In this document: positions 50,148-59,325 of the stretch, one piece after another
How the letters are laid out: every line of letters begins with the position of its first letter
Numbering within the stretch: the stretch's first letter is position 1
Program-made: the position numbers and the translations under genes
Origin: Gammaproteobacteria bacterium
GTDB lineage: Bacteria > Pseudomonadota > Gammaproteobacteria > Poriferisulfidales > GCA-002705445
Assembly (NCBI GenBank): GCA_018675635.1
Contig: JABGXU010000008.1
Coordinates: forward strand, 361,343 to 425,342
Direction: 5' to 3'
Length of the DNA: 64,000 nt
Notes under the pieces: generated by a model
What the model saw: only the letters and a program-made list of their open reading frames with translations
What the model was told of the DNA's origin: nothing
The model's database searches: none

Positions 50148-50993
50148 ATGATTAATAAAAAAATATTAGAGAATTTAGTAAAAGGAAAACCATATTTAGA
50201 TCATAAAAATGCAGTTCTTAGCGCTCCAGCGAGACATATGTTTATGATTGCAAGTATATGGTTCTTATCTAAGCAAAATAAAGAAAGAAATTTATCTATT
50301 ATGGAAATTGGCACTTGGTTTGGGGCATCAGCGTTATCCTGGGCGCAGGGTCTGGCAGAGCATTCTAATTCCAAAGGTTCTTTAACATGTTTAGATGCAT
50401 GGGAGCCCTTTTTTGATTTAAAAGAACACAAGAACAATGACTATGTTTTAGAAATGGAGGAATTATTAGAATCTGATTTTGCTTATAATATTTTTTTACA
50501 TAATATAAATACAGTCCCTAAATCTATTATCACTCAGCATTTAAGAGGTAAAAGCGAAAATATTTTACATTATCTCAAGGATGAATCATTTAGTGTTATT
50601 TTTATTGATGCCGATCATACGTATGAATTTGTTAAAAAAGATATAATAAATTCATTAAGATTAGTTGAAAATTATGGAATAATATGTGGAGATGATTTAA
50701 ACATACAAATGAAGAATGTTGATAAAGATTTTGCCATGCAAAATAAGAATAAAGATTTTATAAAAGATCCAAAAACAAATAAAAACTATCATCCTGGTGT
50801 AACCGTTGCAATCGAAGAAATATTTGGAGAAGTAAGTTCATGGGGAGGTTTTTGGGCAATGCAAAAAATTAATAATTTATGGAAAAAAATTTCCTTAAAA
50901 GATATGCCTGTTATTTATCCTAAACATTTTAATCAAGAAAATCTTGATAAAGCCAAGGATCATTATAATGATATAAAAAATAGTTTAGATTAA
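50148..50993 (+). CDS. Class I SAM-dependent methyltransferase (Methyltransf_24-like)
   Basis: 281 residues. Motif I is MEIGTWFGASALSWAQG (about residue 46), followed by SLTCLDAWEPF (motif II acid) and SVIFIDADHTYEFVKKDI, which carries the DxDH sequence typical of the Methyltransf_24 group found in polysaccharide loci. GIICGDDL is a further acidic segment that may bind a metal. It probably O-methylates a sugar; the target is unknown. It fits between the GMD-like gene (4-base gap) and a glycosyltransferase (start directly after the stop). Confidence 0.8.
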   Translation: MINKKILENLVKGKPYLDHKNAVLSAPARHMFMIASIWFLSKQNKERNLSIMEIGTWFGASALSWAQGLAEHSNSKGSLTCLDAWEPFFDLKEHKNNDYVLEMEELLESDFAYNIFLHNINTVPKSIITQHLRGKSENILHYLKDESFSVIFIDADHTYEFVKKDIINSLRLVENYGIICGDDLNIQMKNVDKDFAMQNKNKDFIKDPKTNKNYHPGVTVAIEEIFGEVSSWGGFWAMQKINNLWKKISLKDMPVIYPKHFNQENLDKAKDHYNDIKNSLD

Positions 50994-52043
50994 ATGCAGA
51001 CAGACAATCCTAAAAACGAAAAAATATTTTCAATACATTTAAACTCAAATAAAGCAGAAAACTTCAATAGATTTACAACTTCTTTTTTTAAAAAAATAAG
51101 TAATATAAATTTTCTAGAAATTATTGTTCATATAGATAAGGACGATAATGCTATGAAGGAAGAAATAGATAAATTAAACAAAAAATATAATAATTCTATA
51201 AAGTTTATTGAAACTGATATTATAAAAAATTTTAATGATTCCTGGAAACCAATTAATCTTCTTTTAAAAAAAACTTCTAAGTCTGCTTTATATGTTGCTG
51301 TACTTTCTGATGATATTACAATAAAAACTAATAATTGGGATTCAGCTCTAATTAAACATTCTTTGCTTTATGATAATGATAAGATTTTCAGAGTAAGGTG
51401 CTCACAATATAAATATCATATATACAATGATTTATGGGAATGTGGATATAAACCAGATTTTTCATTTTATTCAAAAAAATGGTTAGATGTAGTTGGATAC
51501 TGGAATCCATGCATAGGACCTGATACTTTTCAAGAAACTGTATCTTATTACTTAAGTATGTACGGAAAAGACTTTAAAAGAAGTATTGTTGATGATTTGT
51601 TAATTTTTAGTGGTGAAGAAACTTTAACAAATTTAAATATGAAGCAAAGAATAAAAAGAACCAAATTAGGTTATAAGTCATTTTGTGAATTGATATCATA
51701 CAAAATTCAAAAAAAGTCTTTTGAATCTGCATATTTACTGGCAAAAGAAATTAATAAAGATAAAAAAATAGAAATAGAAATTATTAAAGTAAATTATATT
51801 TCTCATACTTTTAAAAATTTTATTAAAAAACTTAAATACTTTCATCACAGAGGAAGTGAAGGTTGGTTAACAAGTAGTTTATTATTTAATATTTTTTTTA
51901 TATTTTGGTGTAAAATAGATTTTTTTGACAAATATTTTATATTTATAATTATATATTTAGAGAAAAAGAATATTTTAAAAAAATTTATTTCAAACAAAGA
52001 ACAATATAGTAAATTAAAAGAAGCAATTAAGCATAATGAATAA
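50994..52043 (+). CDS. Glycosyltransferase-like protein, paralogue B of the local family
   Basis: 349 residues. The blocks follow paralogue A in order: SIHLNSNKAENF, IIVHIDKDDNAM, VLSDDITI (probable DxD-like site), NWDSALIKH, FRVRCSQYKY, DLWECGYKPD, SKKWLDVVGYWNP, GPDTFQETVSYYL. The shorter C-terminal region includes hydrophobic stretches (about 290-330) that may associate with the membrane. It overlaps the following GT2 gene by 8 bases. Probably a glycosyltransferase of the polysaccharide; donor and acceptor unknown. Confidence 0.68.
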   Translation: MQTDNPKNEKIFSIHLNSNKAENFNRFTTSFFKKISNINFLEIIVHIDKDDNAMKEEIDKLNKKYNNSIKFIETDIIKNFNDSWKPINLLLKKTSKSALYVAVLSDDITIKTNNWDSALIKHSLLYDNDKIFRVRCSQYKYHIYNDLWECGYKPDFSFYSKKWLDVVGYWNPCIGPDTFQETVSYYLSMYGKDFKRSIVDDLLIFSGEETLTNLNMKQRIKRTKLGYKSFCELISYKIQKKSFESAYLLAKEINKDKKIEIEIIKVNYISHTFKNFIKKLKYFHHRGSEGWLTSSLLFNIFFIFWCKIDFFDKYFIFIIIYLEKKNILKKFISNKEQYSKLKEAIKHNE

Positions 52044-52968
52044 ACTTCCAAAAATAAGTGTAGTAATACCATGTATTAATGCAGAAAATACTATCCAAAA
52101 AACTTTTGATTCCTTGAGAATGCAGAATTATGGAAACCTTGAATGTATCGTAATAGATGGGGCATCTACTGATTCAACTTTAAGTATCATAGAAAAGAAT
52201 AATGATATTGTTGATATATTAGTTTCTGAAAAAGATAATGGTGCTTCAGAGGCGCAAAATAAAGGCATTAAATTATCTACGGGTGATTTAATTGGTTATT
52301 TGCACACAGATGATTATTATGAAGATAATATGCTGTTTGAGATTTCTAATGCATATATAAAAAACAAAAATAGTTGTGATATTTTTTCTTATGGACTTGA
52401 AATAGAGAATCTTAGTGATGGCAAGGTTATTATGTCATCTTTTTTAAAAAAAAATTTAGAATTAAAGTTAAATAATATTTTATTTAAACATGCTATGGGA
52501 CATTTTTATAAAAAAAATATTTTTTTAAAATATGGTTATTTAAAAACCTATTCAAATACTGGCGGAGATTTATATGCTAACGACAAAGAACATCTAGTGC
52601 GTTTGTGTTTATTTGGAGTAAAAAATTATGTAATTGAGAAAGTTTTATATAGAATGAGAGCTCATTCGAGATCAAATACTTTAAGTAGAAGAAATATATT
52701 GACTATTAGGTACCAGCATATAGAGATAGCGGATTCTTTTTTATTGATTTATAAAGACTCATTATATAAATATAATAAACTTAAAGACTTCAAAGCTCAT
52801 AATTTATCGTTACTATTTGCATATTATGTGTTAACTTTATCCACAAAAAAACTTTTTGATACTTTTAAAATTGGGTATGAATTTAGAGGTTTTTTTTGGT
52901 TTTTTGATATTTTTTATTGCCCTGCAAAAGAGATTTTATATAGAGCTTCGGTAAAGAAGTGGTTTTAA
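52036..52968 (+). CDS. Family 2 glycosyltransferase
   Basis: 310 residues with an N-terminal GT-A domain: ISVVIPCINAENTIQKTFDSL, then VIDGASTDSTL and ASEAQNKGIKLSTGDLIGYLHTDD, where HTDD supplies the metal site. This matches colanic-acid WcaA/WcaE-like and related GT2 enzymes that transfer sugars to undecaprenyl-linked intermediates. The C-terminal part is less conserved, with an aromatic-rich GFFWFFDIFY segment. The sugar specificity cannot be told from sequence. Confidence 0.9.
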   Translation: MNKLPKISVVIPCINAENTIQKTFDSLRMQNYGNLECIVIDGASTDSTLSIIEKNNDIVDILVSEKDNGASEAQNKGIKLSTGDLIGYLHTDDYYEDNMLFEISNAYIKNKNSCDIFSYGLEIENLSDGKVIMSSFLKKNLELKLNNILFKHAMGHFYKKNIFLKYGYLKTYSNTGGDLYANDKEHLVRLCLFGVKNYVIEKVLYRMRAHSRSNTLSRRNILTIRYQHIEIADSFLLIYKDSLYKYNKLKDFKAHNLSLLFAYYVLTLSTKKLFDTFKIGYEFRGFFWFFDIFYCPAKEILYRASVKKWF

Positions 52969-52988
52969 TAATTTATTAAGGATGAACT

Positions 52989-53987
52989 ATGATAGTAGCT
53001 CGAGCACCATATAGAGTTTCCTTTTTTGGAGGCGGTACTGATTACCCAGAATGGTTTGAGAATCATGGTGGAGCTTTTTTATCTTTAGCTATTAATCACT
53101 ATTGTTATATAACTCTGCGAATTAAACCTCCATTTCAAGAAAAAAGATATAGAGTGTCTTGGAGAATTGCGGAGGATGTTAGTTCAGTCAAGGCAATAAA
53201 ACACCCAATAGTTAGACATAGTTTAGAGTGTATGAATGTTAATGCAGGTCTTGATATTACATACACAGGTGATTTGCCTGGAGGAAGCGGTTTAGGATCA
53301 AGTTCAGCATTTACTGTAGCATTAAATCACAGTTTGCACGCTGCTAGAGGTCTTAGTCCTAATCAATACGAGTTAGCCAAACAAGCATATCATATAGAAC
53401 GAGATAAATTAGAAGAAATAATAGGCATCCAGGATCAAATTGCCACAGCATTCGGTGGTTTTAATTATGTGAGTATTCAAAAAAATGCGTTTTATCATAT
53501 AGAAAAGGTTTTGTTAACAAAATCACAATTAAGCAATTTTTTTAAAAGATTGGTTCTTGTATATACAGGTATTAGCAGGCTAGCATCTTCTGTTGCAGAA
53601 AAAAAAGTACAAGATATAAAGGATAAAACTTCCATAGTAAGTGAGATGCAGGGAATGGTAGATGAAGCAAGAGATCTTGTTATTAACGATAAGTATGATG
53701 AGTTTGGAAAATTATTACATCAAAATTGGTTACTAAAAAAAAGTATATCTGATGTAGTTTCAACAGCTGAAATAGATAGTTTATATGATCACGCTTTAAA
53801 AAATGGAGCACTTGGGGGAAAATTATTAGGAGCTGGAGCTGGTGGCTTCATGTTATTTTTTTGTGCAGAAGATAAAAAGGAAGAGCTCAGTAAAATATTC
53901 GATACAAAAATGGTTGTACCTTTTGAGATGTCAGAATTAGGAAGTACAATTGTTTACTATGAAGAGAAAGACTATGGGGTTTTATAA
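52989..53987 (+). CDS. hddA: D-glycero-D-manno-heptose 7-phosphate kinase (HddA-like GHMP kinase)
   Basis: 332 residues. RAPYRVSFFGGGTDYPEWF at the N-terminus, the ATP-binding GGSGLGSSSAF loop (GHMP motif 2) and the C-terminal GGKLLGAGAGGFMLFF (motif 3) identify the HddA-type GHMP kinases. HddA phosphorylates heptose 7-phosphate at C1 in the alpha configuration, leading to GDP-heptose, unlike HldE of the ADP-heptose route. GmhA and the HddC-GmhB fusion complete the same pathway in this locus. GAAAGGATGA-like spacing (AAGGATG) precedes the ATG. Confidence 0.92.
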   Translation: MIVARAPYRVSFFGGGTDYPEWFENHGGAFLSLAINHYCYITLRIKPPFQEKRYRVSWRIAEDVSSVKAIKHPIVRHSLECMNVNAGLDITYTGDLPGGSGLGSSSAFTVALNHSLHAARGLSPNQYELAKQAYHIERDKLEEIIGIQDQIATAFGGFNYVSIQKNAFYHIEKVLLTKSQLSNFFKRLVLVYTGISRLASSVAEKKVQDIKDKTSIVSEMQGMVDEARDLVINDKYDEFGKLLHQNWLLKKSISDVVSTAEIDSLYDHALKNGALGGKLLGAGAGGFMLFFCAEDKKEELSKIFDTKMVVPFEMSELGSTIVYYEEKDYGVL

Positions 53988-54966
53988 AGATAAAAAGGTC
54001 TTAGTTACTGGTGGCACTGGACTTATAGGCAGACCATTAGTTGATATGCTAATAGAAGAAGAAGCTAACATCACTATTGTTTCTTTAGATAATCCAAAAG
54101 ATATTTCAAAAAAAGTTATTTTCAAAAATGTTGATTTAAGAAATTTTGGAAATTGCTTAGAAGTATGCAAAAACATGGATATAGTTTTTAATTTGGTTGG
54201 CGTGAAAGGTTCGCCAAAAATGACCATGGAGAATCCAGCTAGTTTTTTTGTACCCACAATAACTTTTTCAATTAATATGATGGAAGCTGCAAGGCAGTGT
54301 AATGTTGATAGATATTTATTTACTAGCAGCATAGGCGTTTATCATCCTACAGATATTTTTGTTGAAGACGATGTCTGGAGCAGTTTCCCTTCAGAAAATG
54401 ATAGATTTGCGGGTTGGGCAAAAAGAATGGGAGAGCTTCAAGCTCAAGCTTATGAGATTCAATATAAGTGGGATAAAATTTCAATAGTTAGGCCAGCAAA
54501 TGTGTATGGGCCATATGATAATTTTGATCCAGAAAACGCAATGGTTATTCCAAGTTTAATTAATAGGGCTTTGTCTGGAGAAAGACCATTAACAGTCTGG
54601 GGTGACGGCTCACCAATAAGAGATTTTATATACTCAAAAGATGTTGCGGCAGGAATGATGAAAGTTGTAGAAAAAGGTTACAATAAACCTATAAATTTAG
54701 GCAGTGGAGAAGGTGTTAAAATTAAAGAAATTGCAGAAACTATAGCTGAATTAATGCCAGACAATTGTGAATTAGTCTGGGACACCACAAAGCCTGCCGG
54801 AGACAAAAAAAGACTAATGAGCACAGAAAGAGCTAAAAGTATTGGAATAGTTTCGGAAACTAATTTAAAAGATGGTATTAAGAACACAATTGATTGGTAT
54901 CTAAAAAATAAAAATATAGAAAATTTGAGATATAACGCCTTTACAGATAAAGTATATAAGAGTTAA
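53974..54966 (+). CDS. NAD-dependent epimerase/reductase-like SDR (WcaG-like) with altered active site
   Basis: 330 residues from the ATG at 53974, overlapping hddA by 14 bases; another in-frame ATG lies at 53959. Cofactor motif GGTGLIGR, SVGVKGSP-type region (here LVGVKGSPK), then TSSIGVYHP. The position of the catalytic tyrosine in YxxxK appears to be occupied by alanine: the sequence reads FAGWAKRMGE where relatives have YGWSKRMGE. The C-terminal substrate domain (RPANVYGPYDNF, RDFIYSKDVAAGM) is intact. It may epimerise or reduce the 4-keto sugar, or act without the usual proton donor. Confidence 0.8.
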   Translation: MGFYKDKKVLVTGGTGLIGRPLVDMLIEEEANITIVSLDNPKDISKKVIFKNVDLRNFGNCLEVCKNMDIVFNLVGVKGSPKMTMENPASFFVPTITFSINMMEAARQCNVDRYLFTSSIGVYHPTDIFVEDDVWSSFPSENDRFAGWAKRMGELQAQAYEIQYKWDKISIVRPANVYGPYDNFDPENAMVIPSLINRALSGERPLTVWGDGSPIRDFIYSKDVAAGMMKVVEKGYNKPINLGSGEGVKIKEIAETIAELMPDNCELVWDTTKPAGDKKRLMSTERAKSIGIVSETNLKDGIKNTIDWYLKNKNIENLRYNAFTDKVYKS

Positions 54967-54980
54967 ATTTTTTACAAATA

Positions 54981-55631
54981 ATGGCTAAATTAGATAAAGT
55001 CTTGATTACCGGGTCTAGCAAGGGGTTAGGAAAAAGCCTAGCAACGTATTTCTTTGAAAAAGGGCACGAAGTAATACTTCATGGAAGAGATGAATTAACA
55101 TTAAAAAACATCAAAACAAAAATATCTGAAGCAGACTCAATAGATTACTATGCTTGTGATTTAAATAGCGAGAAAGATGTTGTTAACTTATCAAAATACG
55201 CAAACTCAAAAAATGTAAATTTACTAATTAATAATGCAGGAATACATTGCGCTAATAAAGATTTTATAGATTTAGATATTTCTTATATAAATAATATAAT
55301 TAATGTAAACCTAAGGGCGCCAATTTTACTTTCATACAGCATGTTAAAAACATTAAATGGTATTATAAATATAAATTCTATGTCTGGAATTGAAACAAAA
55401 AAATTTAGAACACTATATGCTGCAACAAAATGGGGTCTTAAAGGATTTTCGAACTGTTTAAAGCATGAGCTTGAAAATAAGACCATACTAGATGTATACC
55501 CTACAAATATTAAGACAAACAAACAAATAGTGCATGGGATGGAAATTGATATTGTTACAAAATCAATTTACAAATCTTATTACAATAACGAATCTGAATT
55601 GATTTTAGACGGAAGAAAAAAAAATGAGTAA
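54981..55631 (+). CDS. Classical short-chain dehydrogenase/reductase
   Basis: 216 residues. Cofactor loop TGSSKGLGKS, structural NNAG motif, catalytic serine in NINSMSG and YAATK (YxxxK) are all intact, so it should be an active NAD(P)H oxidoreductase. It is shorter than most SDRs. In the proposed branched-sugar route it could reduce the ketone of an acetyl branch or a ring ketone, in the way YerF acts in yersiniose synthesis; that is inference. It overlaps the following gene by 8 bases. Confidence 0.87.
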   Translation: MAKLDKVLITGSSKGLGKSLATYFFEKGHEVILHGRDELTLKNIKTKISEADSIDYYACDLNSEKDVVNLSKYANSKNVNLLINNAGIHCANKDFIDLDISYINNIINVNLRAPILLSYSMLKTLNGIININSMSGIETKKFRTLYAATKWGLKGFSNCLKHELENKTILDVYPTNIKTNKQIVHGMEIDIVTKSIYKSYYNNESELILDGRKKNE

Positions 55632-56595
55632 CAATATAGAAATTTCAATAATATTATGCTCAAACAAAATAAAAAATTTTAAATCTTTGATATCAAATAT
55701 AGAATCAACAGCAGAAAATTTAGAATCCATAGAGGTATTAGTTGGTTGTGATGTTGGGGAGACAGAATTTAAAAAATTTCGCTCAAGTGTAAATTCTAAA
55801 ATTACTATAAAATATCATGATATATACGTAGGTGACTTATATGATCAGCATATACCAATGTCACAGTTACTTAATTTCTGCAATAAAGACTCATATTATG
55901 TTTTAGCTTTAGCAGATGATATGAGGTTTGAAACATTAGGGTGGGATACAGAAATTTTAAAATATAAGAATTATTATAAAGATGATATCTTTAGATTAAG
56001 ACTAGGTTGGAGAAAACATTTTAATTATTCAGATCATTGGCAATGTGTGAGTATGCCAGAAAATATTGATGTATGTACAAAAAAATGGAGAGATCTCGTA
56101 GGAAATATTCCTTGCTTCAGTATTGATTCGTACAATCAAACAGTAATGTACTACTTGGAAAATTTTGACAAATTTAATAATAGCTTTAGAGCAACAAGAG
56201 ATATACCTGTGAACAATATAAAAATGGAAAAACATACTGGCAAATCAATAGATGATAGGCTAATTTTGAAAAAAATGATTACGGTCACAAATATTTCTGT
56301 TAGTTATAAAATTCAATCTATTGCAAAAAAAGTCGCAGCTAAAATATACTGTGAAATAATAAAAAATGAGTACGATATTGAAGGCCCTATAAAGCATAGA
56401 AACAAATCATATGTTATTGGCAACATAAAAATATCTTATAAGGTACCAATGGTAAAAATATTATTTTTCAATATTTTTAGAAAATTATTTTACCTTGAGT
56501 ATGGTGGAGGTGGTTTTTTTAAAAAAATATCTGAGAAAACACTCTTTTCATTTAGATGGTTGTTACGTGTTTTATTTAATTTCAGAACATATTAA
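55624..56595 (+). CDS. Glycosyltransferase-like protein, paralogue C of the local family
   Basis: 323 residues. The ordered blocks are ISIILCSNKIKNF, VLVGCDVGETEF, LALADDMRF (probable DxD-like site), GWDTEILKY, FRLRLGWRKHF, DHWQCVSMPE, TKKWRDLVGN and SIDSYNQTVMYYL. This is the same framework as the proteins at 41211-42920 and 50994-52043, but with GPDT changed to SIDS. The C-terminal part includes a short YGGGGFFKK stretch; paralogue A has a similar YAGGGFDFR. It ends 4 bases inside the convergent gmhA stop region. Confidence 0.66.
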   Translation: MSNNIEISIILCSNKIKNFKSLISNIESTAENLESIEVLVGCDVGETEFKKFRSSVNSKITIKYHDIYVGDLYDQHIPMSQLLNFCNKDSYYVLALADDMRFETLGWDTEILKYKNYYKDDIFRLRLGWRKHFNYSDHWQCVSMPENIDVCTKKWRDLVGNIPCFSIDSYNQTVMYYLENFDKFNNSFRATRDIPVNNIKMEKHTGKSIDDRLILKKMITVTNISVSYKIQSIAKKVAAKIYCEIIKNEYDIEGPIKHRNKSYVIGNIKISYKVPMVKILFFNIFRKLFYLEYGGGGFFKKISEKTLFSFRWLLRVLFNFRTY

Positions 56596-57167
56596 ATTTT
56601 ATTCTCTACAACAGCAGACTCAACTATCCCGCAAATTAATTGACCTATAGCTATATGCATTTCCTGGATGTGATTAGTTTCCTCACTTTGCGCATTAATA
56701 GTTAAATGACTTAAATCTTGCATTTCTGAGCTATTAATTCCTGAAAATGAAATTACATATATACCCATATCTTTTGCTTCATTTATTGCTTTTATTACAT
56801 TTTTACTTTTACCACTAGTAGAAATTGCAATTAAAACATCTCCTTTATTACCTATGCCTTTAAGCTGTCTTGAAAATACATTCTCGTAACCATAATCATT
56901 GCCGATAGCTGTAATTGCTGAAGTATCTACAGTTAGAGCAATAGCGGGCAATGGTTTTCTATCAACTTTATATCTCCCCATTAATTCTGCAGCAAGATGT
57001 TGTGAATCTCCGGCAGAACCACCATTACCACAAAAAATAATTTTATTACCTTTTTGTAGTGAACTTATAATCTCGTTAGCTGCTTCTTCTATTTTTTGAG
57101 ATTGATTTTTTAATTGAATAAAATTATTAGAAACCTTTTCAAAATAATCTTCTATTTTTTTTCTCAT
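56592..57167 (-). CDS. gmhA: Sedoheptulose 7-phosphate isomerase
   Basis: First enzyme of bacterial heptose synthesis, converting sedoheptulose 7-phosphate to D-glycero-D-manno-heptose 7-phosphate. The SIS-domain protein of 191 residues has FCGNGGSAGDSQHLAAEL (with the metal-site histidine), STSGKSKNVIKA and the C-terminal ETNHIQEMHIAIGQLIC, which carries the catalytic glutamate and histidines. It is convergent with paralogue C (4-base overlap) and divergent from the membrane-protein genes. Confidence 0.96.
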   Translation of the reverse strand: MRKKIEDYFEKVSNNFIQLKNQSQKIEEAANEIISSLQKGNKIIFCGNGGSAGDSQHLAAELMGRYKVDRKPLPAIALTVDTSAITAIGNDYGYENVFSRQLKGIGNKGDVLIAISTSGKSKNVIKAINEAKDMGIYVISFSGINSSEMQDLSHLTINAQSEETNHIQEMHIAIGQLICGIVESAVVENKI

Positions 57168-57333
57168 AGTTTTTTGTTAAATATTTGTGAGTATTAGTAG
57201 GTATTATTATAGTACAATTTAATCATGTAGTTAAATATTAAATTAAGTTTTTTTGTATCTTAATTAAATGTGGCATATTTTTAAATACTACAATATTATA
57301 TGAAAGTATTGAATAAAATTAAGAGCTTTTTTA
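57168..57333. other. Divergent intergenic region between gmhA and the tandem membrane-protein genes
   Basis: 166 bases of AT-rich sequence with no open reading frame of note. It should hold promoters for both directions. TACAAT at 57289-57294 is a possible plus-strand -10 without a good -35. An inverted repeat AATTAAG (57241-57247) / CTTAATT (57259-57265) is present but contains no GC pairs beyond one and has its T-run inside the loop, so I do not call it a terminator. Confidence 0.5.
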
Positions 57334-59325
57334 ATGCTAAAATCAATAAGATCTTTTCTATTTTGTCACCATATATATATAATTATTATTTGCATTTTGC
57401 CAATAATAGCCATGACCATATGGCACATTTTTGATATTAGTCTACCAGTAGATGATGGAAGTGGATATTTTTTTAGATCATACAGTCATGCTCAACACTT
57501 TTTTATAGCAGAAAATAATTTCTTTGAGTCAATCAGGGATTTTTTTAAACATCTATTTTTTGAAAGAGGTACTAAGCCAATTCTGTTTCCAGCAATAGGT
57601 TTGCCAGCAGTTTTTTTATCATTTGGAGACTTTCAAGTAGGATATTTATTACTTAACATTTCTTATCTGATAGTTATTATATATTATAGTTATCTACTAA
57701 TATTAGAATTTTCAAAAAATAAATTTTTTGCAGCAATATCTGCTTCAATTATAGGCATTTCTCCAGCTGTATTTGATCAAGCTATATATAACCATGCTGA
57801 AATTGCAATTACTATGTTCATACTTCCTTTTTTTTATTATTTACATAAATCAAATTACTTGGCAATTAAAAATTATAGCTATTTATTTGCAATTAGTTTT
57901 GCTCTTTTATTTGCTGTTAGGCCGTTGCTAGCCTTTTTAATAACTCTTGTTCCAATATTATTTTATTTTTACAGTGGTTACAAAGCTAAGATTTTTACAT
58001 CAAAAAGTTTAATTACTATTACTTACTTAATTTTTGTAACTGTTGTAGTGCTATTTACAATTCCTCATTTGAAGAATATTGGTAGTTCAGTATACATAGA
58101 GCATATGAATTGGGGTGATCACTCTGAGCAAATATATTTTTTAGAAAGCCTGTATTATAATTTAACATTTATTTTATATGGTGCATTTATTTTCATTAAT
58201 TATTTAATATATAAGAAAAATAAATATAAATTTTTGCATTACAAAAATATAAAATTAAATTATAAAAATAATGATAGCTATCTTATATCATCTATTTCTC
58301 TATTTTTAGTTCTAATAATTATAATTTGGGGCTATCAGCTAAATGATCTAATAAATTGGATATATGGTGCAACCTTTGGATCCATGATATCTGCGCAGCC
58401 TGCATTAAATAATAACTTAAGTTTTATGGAAAAATTATATGAGACTTTAGTCTGGAATGGTGTATTTACATTTTATTCCTTGTTTTTCATATTCTCATTA
58501 TTTTTTATTCTAAATAATTTTAAGATGGTGATTTCAAATTTTACTTATGTAATTTTATCATCATTACCTGTATTTTTAATATTGTTATTTTCATCTCAGT
58601 CCGACCCATATAGATTCGCAACTGGCTTTGTCATTTTATTTATTTTATTATTAATATTGATAGGTTCGTTGAAGAGGTATTTCCCAGGAATTATTTTTAT
58701 TTTAATTTTATTTCTTGTCTCTAAAAATTTAATTTTTTATGATCATAATTTTTCAATTTCAAAAATTAACTATATTAATTTGGCCGCCTCTATTGGCGCG
58801 GAAAAACATTTTAGAAATAATATTAGTCGTGAAAAAACAGCTACATTTCTCGCTTTAGATATTATAAGAAATTATCATAAGAAATATAATTTTAAAAAAA
58901 TATATGTTGATGGTCATAGTAAGTGGCATGGCAAGAATGCAGTTGACTCGTACAAGATTAGAAATTATTTAGAGTATTACCCAGAAAAGTTTAGGGTTGA
59001 TGCTCCGTATCATAGAAAATATAATGGTAATTCTTATAAAGAGCTTGAAGAACTTCACAAGTTTGATTTTATGTTTTTAACTAACCCACTTTTACATGAT
59101 GATGGCTCAAAAGAATATCATGACAAGCTTAATTACTATTTGTCTTGCAATAATACTAGCGATCCTTGCAACATTGCGCCTGGATCACTTTATTCCTTTA
59201 GATTACATGTAGACCTTGCAAATAAGATTGCTAACGGAACAATTTCAGAAACTAATTGGGAGTTAATCGATACAATAAATATTTACAGTTACGATGTATT
59301 TATATTAAGATTAAAAAATGAATAA
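57334..59325 (+). CDS. Polytopic membrane protein 1 of a tandem triplet (possible GT-C-type transferase)
   Basis: 663 residues with many hydrophobic helices up to about residue 480, then a hydrophilic C-terminal domain of about 180 residues. The first extracytoplasmic loop holds SLPVDDGSGYFF, with acidic residues where GT-C enzymes have their catalytic aspartate. The C-terminal domain has KKIYVDGHSKWHGK and DFMFLTNPLLHDDGS, then a probable disulfide pair in SCNNTSDPCNIAPGS. It is clearly homologous to the next two proteins but the most diverged of the three. Possibly transfers a sugar from a lipid carrier to the polysaccharide or lipid A; not proven. Confidence 0.7.
   Translation: MLKSIRSFLFCHHIYIIIICILPIIAMTIWHIFDISLPVDDGSGYFFRSYSHAQHFFIAENNFFESIRDFFKHLFFERGTKPILFPAIGLPAVFLSFGDFQVGYLLLNISYLIVIIYYSYLLILEFSKNKFFAAISASIIGISPAVFDQAIYNHAEIAITMFILPFFYYLHKSNYLAIKNYSYLFAISFALLFAVRPLLAFLITLVPILFYFYSGYKAKIFTSKSLITITYLIFVTVVVLFTIPHLKNIGSSVYIEHMNWGDHSEQIYFLESLYYNLTFILYGAFIFINYLIYKKNKYKFLHYKNIKLNYKNNDSYLISSISLFLVLIIIIWGYQLNDLINWIYGATFGSMISAQPALNNNLSFMEKLYETLVWNGVFTFYSLFFIFSLFFILNNFKMVISNFTYVILSSLPVFLILLFSSQSDPYRFATGFVILFILLLILIGSLKRYFPGIIFILILFLVSKNLIFYDHNFSISKINYINLAASIGAEKHFRNNISREKTATFLALDIIRNYHKKYNFKKIYVDGHSKWHGKNAVDSYKIRNYLEYYPEKFRVDAPYHRKYNGNSYKELEELHKFDFMFLTNPLLHDDGSKEYHDKLNYYLSCNNTSDPCNIAPGSLYSFRLHVDLANKIANGTISETNWELIDTINIYSYDVFILRLKNE

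Noticed and set aside
57241..57265. AATTAAG/CTTAATT inverted repeat upstream of the membrane-protein triplet as a terminator or operator
   Set aside because: Only one G-C pair and the T-run is inside the loop instead of after the stem. Position between divergent genes makes a terminator unlikely; no second copy supports an operator.
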